A DNA stretch of 64,000 nt from Elizabethkingia bruuniana (GCF_002024805.1 NZ_CP014337.1:372001-436000); one strand, 5' to 3'. Shown: positions 27,124 to 36,816, counted from the first letter of the stretch. Numbers and translations are program-made. Notes: generated by a model from the letters alone, not told the origin.

Positions 27124-28326
27124 ATGATACAATATTTCAGAAACAGCATATTTTTAATACTTGCATCTTTAATCATTATCAGTTGTGAGCGCGAACCCGG
27201 TTCCGGAAGTACAGGAAGTGTTGAAAAAGACTATAAATATTTCCTGCTTTCAGCTTTGGGAAGCTGGCCAAATACCGTGCATTATATGACGGCTACCAAT
27301 GATGTTACAAAAGGCGAAATGGATATTACCAAGGAGGGGGACGAAATCAATTCTAAAGGAACCTACTCTTATATTGTGAAGAATGGGTTTATATACAATT
27401 ACAAAACAGATCAGGGAGTATTTAAAAAGTTTAAATTCACTCAGGACAGGCTTACCACTATAAAAGAAGTTCCATATACCTATATCAGTGATATTTCCGG
27501 TTATACCTGGATCGATGCAGATACTTTATTATTGACTGGTGAAACAGGCGATGGCAAGCATATACGTTACACTATTTTTAGAGCATCCGATCTTAGTATT
27601 ATACGTCAGGGAGAAATTGAAGGATTTCAGCCATTCCCGAATGGATACAATTTCTTTACACTGGGTGCTGTTACCTATATAGATGGACAAATCTATTTGC
27701 AGTATAGCTTCCGTGATGGTAAATGGTTAACCCCACAATATTATAACCTTGCAGTAATAGACTACAAAACCTTTAAAGTAAAGAATTCTGTAAGTGATAA
27801 CCGTAGTGTTGGGGTATCTAATGGATCTCCGTATTTCAAAACCTCATTTACAAAAGATAATGAAGCTTTTTATTATACCTGTTTTCCGCGTACGGGAGCC
27901 GGAACAGGCAAAATCTCTCTTCTAAGAGCACTTAAAGGCGCAACTGCACCAGATGCAGGCTATGAGATTAATCTTACGGAACTTGTTGGTGGGAAATCTT
28001 TGGAAACTGCAATAGATTATATTGGTAATAACAAAATAGTAATTCTTTACCGTGATCCGGCATTGGGTAATAGCTACAATGGCCGCTATGCTATTGTAGA
28101 TATTGAGACCAGACAATTAATTCGTGTATTGGATGAATTACCGGGTGATGAACCTTATGAACAGGGATTTTTTGTTCAGGATAAAAAGTTGTATATCGCT
28201 GTAAATGCCAGCAAAGGTGGTAATTATGTATGGATTTATGATCCGCAGACAGACAAGATTACCAAAGGTATGAAGCTTCCGGATCGTATCTCCGGATTTG
28301 CCCGATTCGATAAGTTCTATGACTAA
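27124..28326 (+). CDS. DUF4374 surface lipoprotein
   Basis: 400 residues; lipobox ending IIISC (Cys21). The mature protein has repeated blade-like strands (KYFLLSALGSWPNTVHYMT, GYTWIDADTLLLTG, YIDGQIYLQYSF, VWIYDPQTDKITKG), matching a DUF4374 beta-propeller. Such lipoproteins sit with TonB receptors and PepSY reductases; XusB of Bacteroides thetaiotaomicron is the closest functional analogue I know. It lies 6 bp after the receptor gene, so co-transcribed. Role as a siderophore-capturing surface protein is inference. Confidence 0.8.
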   Translation: MIQYFRNSIFLILASLIIISCEREPGSGSTGSVEKDYKYFLLSALGSWPNTVHYMTATNDVTKGEMDITKEGDEINSKGTYSYIVKNGFIYNYKTDQGVFKKFKFTQDRLTTIKEVPYTYISDISGYTWIDADTLLLTGETGDGKHIRYTIFRASDLSIIRQGEIEGFQPFPNGYNFFTLGAVTYIDGQIYLQYSFRDGKWLTPQYYNLAVIDYKTFKVKNSVSDNRSVGVSNGSPYFKTSFTKDNEAFYYTCFPRTGAGTGKISLLRALKGATAPDAGYEINLTELVGGKSLETAIDYIGNNKIVILYRDPALGNSYNGRYAIVDIETRQLIRVLDELPGDEPYEQGFFVQDKKLYIAVNASKGGNYVWIYDPQTDKITKGMKLPDRISGFARFDKFYD

Positions 28327-28395
28327 TCGAATATAGAAGCTTATAAAAACGGATATAGAATATAATCTATATAATTAGAATTTTCTCTCATTTTT

Positions 28396-28431
28396 AAAAA
28401 CTGTTCTCAATAATTTTGAGAGCAGTTTTTT
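28396..28431 (+). terminator. Terminator of receptor/DUF4374 unit
   Basis: Stem AAAACTGTTCTCA / TGAGAGCAGTTTT with one mismatch, loop about 7 nt, then TT. A second hairpin for the opposite unit lies at 28531-28560. Confidence 0.85.
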
Positions 28432-28530
28432 ATTTCTACGAGAACAGTAAACTCTTCGATAATTCGTTATCAGGCCCATTACTGGCTAAGCTCAGAGTGA
28501 CAAGTATGGTTTGGTTAATCATTGAATTAA

Positions 28531-28560
28531 AAATGACCGAAAGAATTCTTCCGGTCATTT
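28531..28560 (-). terminator. Terminator of PepSY/OMP unit
   Basis: Long stem AAATGACCG / CGGTCATTT around a self-complementary AAGAATTCTT centre, just after the stop at 28595 on the minus strand. Confidence 0.7.
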
Positions 28561-28594
28561 ACAGCTGTCAGATAGCTTTTTATGATTTGGTATT

Positions 28595-30721
28595 TTAAAG
28601 CTTGTAATTGAAGGATAGCGTTATCACACGGCTGTCCAGATTATATTTCTGCCGGATAACAGAACTGAAATTATCTCCTGTTACACGGTAATTGTTGGTC
28701 TTTAGTAAATCCGTTACCGCCAGTTTTAGCGTTGCTTTATCCTTTAGAAGTGTCTTGGAGACACCCAGTGTCAGATCGAAATAAGCATCCCGGATATATA
28801 AGCCTATATTCGATTTCGAAAAATACTGAGCATTAGCTTCAGCCTTTAAGCCTTTAACAATTGTAAAGCTGTTTTGTGCATTCAATGTAAAAGCCAGCTG
28901 AGAACTATTGATCGTTGTGTTCTGATAATTGCCTTTATACTCATTGTTGAATACATTCAGCATGGAGGTAAGCGACCACCAGTTATAAAGCTTTGTTGTA
29001 GCTGTTATATTTGTGCCATATACATAAGATTTGTTGAGGTTTTCCTGGGTTTTTACCAGGATTCCTGTGTCTTGCTGGTAGTTATACACTTCCGTCATTA
29101 CATCGTTTGTTACACTAAAGTAGGCCGATGCTATAATGTATTTACCCCAGGTATAACCTAGCTCTGTGGCATGTGTAAACTCCGGGTTCAGGTTTGGATT
29201 TCCCTGCCAGTAATTGAAAGGGTCATCGTAAAACCGGAATGGATTCAGATCAAAATGGCTAGGCCTGTTGATTCTTTTACTATAAGAAGCATAAAACTCG
29301 TGTTTATCACTAAGCTGATATCTTACCGATGCACTAGGGAAAAGATTGGTATAATCCCTCTTGCGGCGTTCCTGCGATGTCTTCTGGTTGATATCTGTAT
29401 GGGTTGTTTCCATTCTTAGTCCTGCCTGAAATGTCCATTTCGTCAAACTTAATTTATAATCAGCATAAAGCGCATGGATTTGTTCCTTATAAGCATATTC
29501 ATTGCTTGCTTTATCATCATTTATCCAGTCCTGTCCCTGTTGTATAAAATACTGAGACGGATTATTGTTAGATTTAATGGTAGATTTCAGCCCGGTTTCC
29601 AGATTGTGCATTTCGCTGAATGGAAGACTGAAGTCTGCTTTGGCATTAAAAACTTTTAGTCGTGAAGCGATATTCCCCATTCTATTGCTGAATGGCTCTG
29701 TTCCCTGGTTGACCAGTACATCCGAAATCTGATTTTGCCGGGAAGTAAAACGCGAGGTTTCGTATTCCAAATCTACATCTACTTTGTAATTTTTATCGTT
29801 AAAGATGTGTGTACCTTTTAGGTTGTATGTATAATCATACCAGTTTTCTTTGCTTTTATTATTAGAGAGTATGTGGGCAAACAGATTGTCCACAGGCTGA
29901 AATATTCTGTTTTCACCTCTGGAAAAGTCTTCATACCTTCCTATTTTAGCATCAAATAAGGCGCCGATAGTAGTCTTATCGCTAAAAGCATAATCCATAC
30001 CGAACTTAAAGTTGTTAGAGGTTAAAGGTTCGTTGGTTACTGAACTTTGGTTCGTTTTTCTGGTAACTGTCTGTGGATTTTTTTCAACAAAAAAAACCTG
30101 ATTAAAATTCTTCCGTTCTTCTTCCCCGCGGAAAGTATAGCTGTAATCCCCATGCAGGGATAGCTTTTTGTGAGTATAATTCAGACTTAGCCCTGTATTG
30201 ATTCTGTTTTTACGGCCTCTGCCGCCGTTCAGATAATAGTTGCCACTAAGTCCCTCCAGCGAGCTTTTTTTCATGACGATGTTAATGATGCCTGCATTTC
30301 CGGCAGCATCATATTTGGACGATGGGTTGGCAATAATCTCTATATTCTTTACCAGTGTGGAGTTAGTGGAGCGCAGCAGATTGGCAAGTTCTTTTGTTGA
30401 CAAAGAGCTGAGTTTACCATTTATCATTACGCTTACCCCTTTTTTGCCCCTTAAGGAGAGTTCACCTTCCTGCGAAACTACTACACCAGGTGTTTTTCCT
30501 AATAGTTCCAATACCGTAGTTCCGTCGGATAATACACTGTTTTCTACATTAAAAATCATTTTATCAGCTTTCTGCTGAAAAACTGCTTTGCTGCTACCTT
30601 TAACTACGACACCGCTAATTTCTGCTGTCTTCTCCGTTTGCAGCGAATCGTTTTGGCTTTCTGTCTGTCCATAGGCATTCAGGCTTGCCATTAAAGGTAA
30701 CCATATATAGTGCTTCTTCAT
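28595..30721 (-). CDS. Outer-membrane beta-barrel (OMP_b-brl_3) TonB-type receptor
   Basis: 708 residues, signal peptide ending NAYGQ. It lacks the usual carboxypeptidase-like domain and goes straight into a plug (about 35-150: ISGVVVKGS, TTVLELLGKTPGVVVSQEG, SVMINGKLSSLSTKELANLLRS, VKNIEIIANPSSKYDAAGNAGIINIVMKK). This is the standard signature of the OMP_b-brl_3 receptor group. A barrel follows and ends with SFNYKL. It is 10 bp downstream of the PepSY gene and co-transcribed with it. Convergent with the other receptor unit. Likely iron-related by context. Confidence 0.85.
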   Translation of the reverse strand: MKKHYIWLPLMASLNAYGQTESQNDSLQTEKTAEISGVVVKGSSKAVFQQKADKMIFNVENSVLSDGTTVLELLGKTPGVVVSQEGELSLRGKKGVSVMINGKLSSLSTKELANLLRSTNSTLVKNIEIIANPSSKYDAAGNAGIINIVMKKSSLEGLSGNYYLNGGRGRKNRINTGLSLNYTHKKLSLHGDYSYTFRGEEERKNFNQVFFVEKNPQTVTRKTNQSSVTNEPLTSNNFKFGMDYAFSDKTTIGALFDAKIGRYEDFSRGENRIFQPVDNLFAHILSNNKSKENWYDYTYNLKGTHIFNDKNYKVDVDLEYETSRFTSRQNQISDVLVNQGTEPFSNRMGNIASRLKVFNAKADFSLPFSEMHNLETGLKSTIKSNNNPSQYFIQQGQDWINDDKASNEYAYKEQIHALYADYKLSLTKWTFQAGLRMETTHTDINQKTSQERRKRDYTNLFPSASVRYQLSDKHEFYASYSKRINRPSHFDLNPFRFYDDPFNYWQGNPNLNPEFTHATELGYTWGKYIIASAYFSVTNDVMTEVYNYQQDTGILVKTQENLNKSYVYGTNITATTKLYNWWSLTSMLNVFNNEYKGNYQNTTINSSQLAFTLNAQNSFTIVKGLKAEANAQYFSKSNIGLYIRDAYFDLTLGVSKTLLKDKATLKLAVTDLLKTNNYRVTGDNFSSVIRQKYNLDSRVITLSFNYKL

Positions 30722-30731
30722 AATAGTGAAT

Positions 30732-31940
30732 TTAGGTTGTTGGTTTCTTTTTATTTCTCCGGCCCCACCAGATTATAAATCCTGTTATTGGTAGTGAGGC
30801 GCAGAAAAGACTCATGATAAATGCCAGAATTTTTCCGGGAAAGCCGAAGAAAGCACCGACGTGCAGATCATAAGTAGCATCGGTAGCTCTCTGAGCCATT
30901 AACTTATCCTTGTGTGGACGGTTGAACAGAAGTTTTCCTGAATGTTCATCAAAAATCATCAAAGAGGATTCTCCGTAAGTGAATTCTTTTTCCTTGATGC
31001 GGACACTCAGATTATCGTGTTTGTGATCTGCTTCCGCGTGATCTTCCAGGTCGAGCCCAAACGAGTAGGCTTTTGGATAATGAGTTTTGACCTGCTCTAT
31101 AATACGGTCTATAGTCGTTATTGTCTCTACAGATTCCGGTGCAGTTGTTTTGTACTGACTGTAATCGGGTGTAGCCGAGGAAAAACCATTCAGTAAGACA
31201 TATAACCACATCTGGGTAACCCTGAAGGAATACATAATACCGGTAATAGCTACAATAACAGCGAGAAAAGACGCATAGAAACCAAGAATGTTGTGTACGT
31301 CGTAGTTCTTGCGTCGCCAGCCTTTTACTTTCTCCCAGCGGAACCAAAGGCGTTGTTTGCGCATTTTTTTATTCTTCGGCCACCACAAGATAATCCCTGT
31401 AATCAGCATTATCACAAATATAATTGTAGAAGTACCTACAATAGTACCACCGATTTTATTGCTCAACAGCAAGGAACGATGTAATTCCATGCAAAAATAG
31501 AAAGGATTCTTCTTTATATCATATACCGCCAGTACCTTGCCGGTATATTGGTTTACATAAACGTTTTTATAAATAAGAATGTTGTTGAAGTAGTTCCAGC
31601 CATCGGGGTTCCCTTTAATCAAACCAAATTCGTAGGAACGGGCAGGATCTATAGGAATGGTAACCTCTTCTGCTTTTACGATTTCGTTTTTCAGTTGAGA
31701 GTTAACGATATCCTTTAAATCGTGTATTGGGATTGGTTTCTTGTGCTGAATATCTTTCTCTCCATGAAAGATGTGTTGCTTTCGCATTACAGCAGTAATG
31801 TCTTCATTAAAAACGAAAAATGCTCCGGAAAGAGAAACTACGAGTACTATAATGCCTGTAATGAGACCGAGCCACAAATGGACTTTCAGAACATATTTCT
31901 TAAATGTACCTTTAGACTTCTTTTTATCTGTCTGTTGCAT
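30732..31940 (-). CDS. PepSY-domain inner-membrane protein (putative ferric-siderophore reductase)
   Basis: 402 residues. TM helix near 20-45 (LGLITGIIVLVVSLSGAFFVFNED), a periplasmic PepSY-type region, paired TM helices around 170-235 (IVGTSTIIFVIMLITGIILWWPK; NILGFYASFLAVIVAITGIMYSF) and a last TM near 370-395 ending WWGRRNKKK. Conserved His in KVHLWLG, MELHRSLLL and YDVHNILG are candidate haem ligands. Matches the PepSY-associated TM family that includes XusC and FsqB-like reductases. First gene of the unit with the OMP receptor; its promoter overlaps an inverted repeat. Confidence 0.85.
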   Translation of the reverse strand: MQQTDKKKSKGTFKKYVLKVHLWLGLITGIIVLVVSLSGAFFVFNEDITAVMRKQHIFHGEKDIQHKKPIPIHDLKDIVNSQLKNEIVKAEEVTIPIDPARSYEFGLIKGNPDGWNYFNNILIYKNVYVNQYTGKVLAVYDIKKNPFYFCMELHRSLLLSNKIGGTIVGTSTIIFVIMLITGIILWWPKNKKMRKQRLWFRWEKVKGWRRKNYDVHNILGFYASFLAVIVAITGIMYSFRVTQMWLYVLLNGFSSATPDYSQYKTTAPESVETITTIDRIIEQVKTHYPKAYSFGLDLEDHAEADHKHDNLSVRIKEKEFTYGESSLMIFDEHSGKLLFNRPHKDKLMAQRATDATYDLHVGAFFGFPGKILAFIMSLFCASLPITGFIIWWGRRNKKKPTT

Positions 31941-31976
31941 TCTTTATTACTATTTAGTCTTATTAAAAATAAATAA

Positions 31977-32002
31977 ATTACAAATATAGCTTTATTTGTA
32001 AT
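31977..32002 (-). promoter_or_regulatory. Promoter overlapped by an inverted repeat (putative operator)
   Basis: ATTACAAATA-N6-TATTTGTAAT, perfect 10-bp arms. On the minus strand a perfect TATATTTG -7 box (31981-31988) lies within it, upstream of the PepSY gene. The overlap suggests repression, for example in response to iron; the regulator is unknown. Confidence 0.55.
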
Positions 32003-32098
32003 AATTCTAAACAGTGTGAGAACTTTATTTCACCTTAAAAACCTGATTTTTATTAGGGTTTTAGAGAAATACTAGAGTGTGGAATTATATAAGTAATA

Positions 32099-32123
32099 AA
32101 AAAGGACGCTATTGCATCCTTTT
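32099..32123 (-). terminator. Terminator of peptide gene 1
   Basis: On the minus strand AAAGGATGC-AATA-GCGTCCTTT followed by a T-run. It begins right after the stop of the 55-residue peptide gene. Confidence 0.8.
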
Positions 32124-32291
32124 CTAAAACTCAGTACATTCAGGTAAATATTCCATTTCTGTAGTTTTTTGGCAAACCCCAAAGCAACATGCATAGTTCC
32201 CACCAGGTCTACAGTCATTGGATGTGTTGCATTGTCCCCTTTCACCACTTCCCTTGATAACTTTTAAATCTTTTTTGGATAACTTTTTCAT
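32124..32291 (-). CDS. Bacteriocin-like peptide 1, knottin-like cysteine pattern
   Basis: A 55-residue gene that is easily missed. The leader MKKLSKKDLKVIKGSG resembles the double-glycine leaders of its neighbours. The core has six cysteines (21, 27, 35, 36, 40, 52) spaced C-x5-C-x7-CC-x3-C-x11-C. This C-C-CC-C-C order is the framework of inhibitor-cystine-knot peptides; whether it folds so is inference. It has its own promoter with operator-like repeat and its own terminator. Likely cleaved after GSG and exported by a C39-peptidase ABC transporter, none of which is in this window. Confidence 0.75.
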   Translation of the reverse strand: MKKLSKKDLKVIKGSGERGQCNTSNDCRPGGNYACCFGVCQKTTEMEYLPECTEF

Positions 32292-32317
32292 AATAAATTA
32301 TTTATTTGGTTAAAGTG

Positions 32318-32347
32318 TAAATATAATATTTATTCACTTAAAAGTGA
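32318..32347 (-). promoter_or_regulatory. Peptide promoter 1 with TCACTTAAAAGTGA repeat
   Basis: Inverted repeat TCACTT-AA-AAGTGA (32334-32347) upstream of -7-like TATATTTA (32318-32325). The same design lies before peptide genes 2 and, degenerate, 3. Leaders share ACCAAATAAATA before the start codon. Confidence 0.55.
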
Positions 32348-32409
32348 CTTAGTTGTTAAAATATTTATGTTTTTAAAAAACAGAGAAGTTTGATGTAGAA
32401 GGTAAACAT

Positions 32410-32436
32410 AAAAACAGCTGATAAAAATACCAGCTG
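32410..32436 (-). terminator. Terminator of peptide gene 2
   Basis: CAGCTG arms around a 10-nt loop with an A-run at 32410-32414 (T-run on the minus strand), 11 bp after the stop codon. Confidence 0.7.
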
Positions 32437-32446
32437 CTTGTTTTAA

Positions 32447-32620
32447 TTACTTCATTCTGCAACCTGCTGCATAACATGGTTCGGTATCCAAAGGACTGCA
32501 TTGCATTTCCCAAAGCTCTATTTGTCTTGGCTTTGTACAAAATGGAAGAGCTTCATTAGGACCGACACCACCTACAACAGATTTAAGTTCGTTTCTGGAA
32601 ATCTTCTTTAAATTTTTCAT
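32447..32620 (-). CDS. Bacteriocin-like peptide 2 (GG leader)
   Basis: 57 residues from the ATG at 32620. Leader MKNLKKISRNELKSVVGG ends in Gly-Gly at 17-18, then a 39-residue core with four cysteines (FCTKP, MQCSP, PCYAAGC). A longer in-frame start at 32668 exists, but it would place the -7 box TATATTTG inside the gene. The leader is almost identical to that of peptide 3, while the cores are unrelated, as in bacteriocin families with shared processing. Target and activity unknown. Confidence 0.75.
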   Translation of the reverse strand: MKNLKKISRNELKSVVGGVGPNEALPFCTKPRQIELWEMQCSPLDTEPCYAAGCRMK

Positions 32621-32645
32621 AATACTATATTTATTTGGTGTAGGG

Positions 32646-32678
32646 CAAATATAATGTATTTTATTCACTTAAAAGTGA
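32646..32678 (-). promoter_or_regulatory. Peptide promoter 2 with TCACTTAAAAGTGA repeat
   Basis: Perfect TATATTTG -7 box on the minus strand (32646-32653) with the identical 14-bp inverted repeat at 32665-32678 upstream. It fixes the peptide 2 start at 32620. Confidence 0.65.
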
Positions 32679-32775
32679 TTTATATTGAATGTATTCTTAA
32701 TCTATGCTTTAGCAACAATCAATAGAGCAGATTTGAATACTATAATTTTAAAAGGATTTTGTGCTTATAACATAA

Positions 32776-32799
32776 ATAAAAACCCTCAATAATGAGGGC
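32776..32799 (-). terminator. Terminator of peptide gene 3
   Basis: CCCTCA-TTAT-TGAGGG hairpin followed by TTTTT on the minus strand. Confidence 0.9.
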
Positions 32800-32804
32800 T
32801 AATG

Positions 32805-32987
32805 TTATGGTCTTGTTACAGGAATACAGTGACAAATGCAGTCATATTGTTCATATTCTTCAGCACAGACACCTATAGATTCACAAACCATGAGGTAGCC
32901 AGGTTTACAATACGGAGGTTTATAACCACCGACTCCGCCTAATACAGACTTTAATTCGTCTCTGGAAATTTTCTTTAAATTTTTCAT
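32805..32987 (-). CDS. Bacteriocin-like peptide 3 (GG leader)
   Basis: 60 residues. Leader MKNLKKISRDELKSVLGG, then a 42-residue core with six cysteines: YCKPG, MVCES, GVCAE, YDCICHC. The cysteine order C-C-C-C-C-C with closely spaced CICHC differs from peptide 1. The leader matches peptide 2 except for two residues. Own promoter and terminator. Exported small cysteine-rich peptide, possibly antibacterial; function is inference from the leader type. Confidence 0.75.
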   Translation of the reverse strand: MKNLKKISRDELKSVLGGVGGYKPPYCKPGYLMVCESIGVCAEEYEQYDCICHCIPVTRP

Positions 32988-33014
32988 AAGATTAATATTT
33001 ATTTGGTTGGTCTG

Positions 33015-33045
33015 TAAATATAAAAAACAATTCTATATATAGTGA
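33015..33045 (-). promoter_or_regulatory. Peptide promoter 3
   Basis: -7-like TATATTTA (33015-33022 on the minus strand) with a degenerate form of the repeat (TCTATATATAGTGA, 33032-33045) and the shared ACCAAATAAATA leader. Confidence 0.45.
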
Positions 33046-33082
33046 CTTAACATAATAAAATAACTGAAAAAAATAAAAATTT

Positions 33083-33265
33083 TTAGCATTTAATTTTATC
33101 CAGATCATCGACAGCCTTTTGCATATCGTCTATGCTTGTATAGTTATCAAAGCACAAACCATAACTAACCCCGCAAGAAGCTGTATGATTATACCACATA
33201 CTGCACGCTGCACTCCCTTTTACATTTTTAAGATCATTTCTTGAAAGTTGTTGTAATTTTTTCAT
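33083..33265 (-). CDS. Bacteriocin-like peptide 4
   Basis: 60 residues. Leader MKKLQQLSRNDLKNVKGS, close to that of peptide 1 (KGS in place of GG). The core has cysteines at 21, 31, 38 and the C-terminal residue 60, with ACSMWYNHTASCGVSYGLC and an acidic helix (DDMQKAVDDLDKIK). A terminal Cys is unusual and could pair with an upstream one. Its upstream region does not share the TCACTT repeat. First in order of transcription direction of the four-gene peptide cluster. Confidence 0.7.
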   Translation of the reverse strand: MKKLQQLSRNDLKNVKGSAACSMWYNHTASCGVSYGLCFDNYTSIDDMQKAVDDLDKIKC

Positions 33266-33478
33266 AATAAAATTCTTTTTGATTTAACTTTCAAATTATA
33301 GATATATTTATCAACCTGCAAATAAATAAGCTAAGATTCTTTGATAAATGAAAAAGCTATCTCTTCATATCGGGTCTGTGGATATGGAGCTAGAGGAATT
33401 GAAAAAATGAAAAATAGATTTACATTTTAAAATTTCGTACATAGTACACAAACATTATAAGTTGTACTTGTAACACAT

Positions 33479-33510
33479 AAAGCGCTCCAAATTAATTGAA
33501 GAGCTTTATT
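33479..33510 (-). terminator. Possible terminator after the O-methyltransferase
   Basis: Imperfect AAAGC/GCTTT-based hairpin downstream of the stop at 33555. The rest of 33266-33554 is AT-rich with nothing else I can support. Confidence 0.35.
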
Positions 33511-33554
33511 TTGTTTTTGAAAAAATTAAAATGATTCTTTATCTATTAAATTTA

Positions 33555-34787
<1,233 letters not shown>

Positions 34788-35411
34788 TTAGATGGTTTTT
34801 GCCCTGTTGATGATAAATGTTTTTCTGTTAATAAAATACGCAGCTATAAGATTTGGAACCCAGCTTAACCATGCTACTACCAGATAGGAGAGTGCTGAAT
34901 CTTTTGTTATAATGGTTAATAGTGGAAGCCATAATCTGAGTGTAACGGCAGCAAAAGTACAGGCATAGCTATAGGTCATCAGTTGCTGGTGTTGTATAAT
35001 ATTTCCTTTTCTGATCTGTGATAAAGCCATAACTGTTGTACTAAACCAGATGAGTCCCAGTAAGATAAATCCGGTTCCGGATATAATACCGCCATTGGCA
35101 TAAAATCCCATATAAATTCCGGCAACAGAGCTTATAATAACCGATATTACATATAGTTTTCCGATATTCCTGTGTAGTTTTATATGTTTGTCCCTGAACT
35201 TTTTACCAAACTGCCGCCATCCGATAAAAAGCGATAATCCCCCAAAGATAATGTGGCTGTAGAATGACAGCTGCCAGATAATATTGTGAAGAACTTCCGG
35301 AGTTTTAGACCCCAGAAAAGTATGTTTGTGATCTACAAAAGCATACATAAACGGATAGATTCCGATAAGAAGAGCAAAAATACTGACGATAACAAATAAG
35401 AATTTCCTCAT
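34788..35411 (-). CDS. DUF2306 membrane protein
   Basis: 207 residues with about six TM helices (MRKFLFVIVSIFALLIGIYPF; FYSHIIFGGLSLFIGW; NIGKLYVISVIISSVAGIYMGF; GFILLGLIWFSTTVMAL). Conserved polar spots HIIFGG, RDKHIKLHRNIGK and QHQQLMTYSYACTFAAVTLRLWLP are typical of DUF2306. The repeated histidines suggest a haem or metal site, but the function is unknown. Followed upstream (138 bp) by an AraC regulator on the same strand. Confidence 0.8.
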   Translation of the reverse strand: MRKFLFVIVSIFALLIGIYPFMYAFVDHKHTFLGSKTPEVLHNIIWQLSFYSHIIFGGLSLFIGWRQFGKKFRDKHIKLHRNIGKLYVISVIISSVAGIYMGFYANGGIISGTGFILLGLIWFSTTVMALSQIRKGNIIQHQQLMTYSYACTFAAVTLRLWLPLLTIITKDSALSYLVVAWLSWVPNLIAAYFINRKTFIINRAKTI

Positions 35412-35548
35412 AGCAGGCTATTTAATTTTTTTGTAAAAATGAGGATTATAAAGGTTCCAAGTGTTCCGAAATGAAAGGTGGAACGTATTTTATGAATATT
35501 GGTTCTCTGGTACTTATCACATATTTGTGTCTTTTGGTACCCTTATAA

Positions 35549-36697
35549 TTATTCTCTATTCATATTCTGATTTTTTATAAACTCTCTTGGTGAGCAATCC
35601 ATATATTTCTTAAAATTCCGATTAAAAGAAGTTTTGGAATTGAACCCGCTCTCAAAAGCTAAAGAAAGAATCGTGAACTTTTGATTTTCTGGTAATACCA
35701 CAATTCTTTTAAATTCTTCAATCCGATGTTGGTTTATATAGTCGTAGAAATTTTTGTTTTCAACAGAATTGATTGTTTGTGAGAGTATGTTCGGATGAAC
35801 ATCCAATAAAACTGCCACTTGATTCAAATTGAGTTCCGGATCTTTATACAACTTTTCATACTCCATCTGATATGTTAACTTTTTATAGGTGTCCTGTATT
35901 GCATTTTCTCCCACAAAGTTTTTCTGATATTTTACAGCAATAATGTCATCGTTCTGTTCGGTTTGTTTTTCTTCAGGGGCATCAGATTGTTTGGGCGTAA
36001 ATTCTAAAATACCAACACGACTGATTCCAAAGTAGGCAGCTACAAGGATAAATAAACTAACCAATGTAAAGATTAGAGTTTCATTCTTTATAATTACTGC
36101 GATCCAAATTAGCGCAATACCTGTGATAAGGTAATAAGACCAGTTCAGATTAATTTTTTCAGTATTGGAATACAGGTCGGAGATTTGACTTTTATATTGA
36201 CGGACTGCCTTAATACTGAGTATAACATACAAAATACCGGATAGAATAATGATTACCATGATGATTTTTCGGAAGAATCTGTAGGCGGTACTACCATATT
36301 CATATACATGGATCTTCTCCTGAGGGGGCAACATGAAAAAATTTATAAGGTAAATATAGGTTAGAATGGTAGGTGCAAAATGCAACAGCCATTTGTATTT
36401 ATTAGGTTGCCGGCCTGTAAGGCATAAAATATATAAATACAACATTGGACCATGTATTAGTGGTATAGGAATATCTATTCCAAGAAGATGTGGGAAATTG
36501 GAAAATTGATCGGAATAGAATAAGATAAAAAAAACAAGATGTATTGCTATAATAAAGAACCATACTGCCAACAAGTAATCCGCAGTCTGTTTTTTAGCTT
36601 TTCCAAGAATAAGAAAAGCAGAAAAACAAGTAATGAAAACACTTGAGAGATAAAATATTACAGGAATTGACAAAAAACGAATATCGAGATCCGGCAT
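35549..36697 (-). CDS. AraC-family regulator with N-terminal membrane domain
   Basis: 382 residues: about seven TM helices in the first 235 residues, a linker, then a C-terminal AraC DNA-binding domain (about 285-378: LNLNQVAVLLDVHPNILSQTIN, FTILSLAFESGFNSKTSFNRNF, CSPREF). Same architecture as the regulator at 11383-12444. It is divergent from the DUF2200 gene and upstream of DUF2306, which it may control; that is positional inference. Confidence 0.85.
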   Translation of the reverse strand: MPDLDIRFLSIPVIFYLSSVFITCFSAFLILGKAKKQTADYLLAVWFFIIAIHLVFFILFYSDQFSNFPHLLGIDIPIPLIHGPMLYLYILCLTGRQPNKYKWLLHFAPTILTYIYLINFFMLPPQEKIHVYEYGSTAYRFFRKIIMVIIILSGILYVILSIKAVRQYKSQISDLYSNTEKINLNWSYYLITGIALIWIAVIIKNETLIFTLVSLFILVAAYFGISRVGILEFTPKQSDAPEEKQTEQNDDIIAVKYQKNFVGENAIQDTYKKLTYQMEYEKLYKDPELNLNQVAVLLDVHPNILSQTINSVENKNFYDYINQHRIEEFKRIVVLPENQKFTILSLAFESGFNSKTSFNRNFKKYMDCSPREFIKNQNMNRE

Positions 36698-36816
36698 AGA
36701 AATATTAAACTTAAAATCAGAGCTTTAATTTATTCATTTTTTCCGGTTATGAGTTGAAAAGTTTTGTATTTTTAGTCCTTCTCTGTAATTGTATAAATAT
36801 AATTATAACCCATAAA

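Noticed and set aside
33348..33410. A 20-codon plus-strand frame beginning MKKLSLHIGS, reminiscent of lantibiotic leaders
   Set aside because: Too short and on the strand opposite the peptide cluster, with no core or promoter; likely chance.
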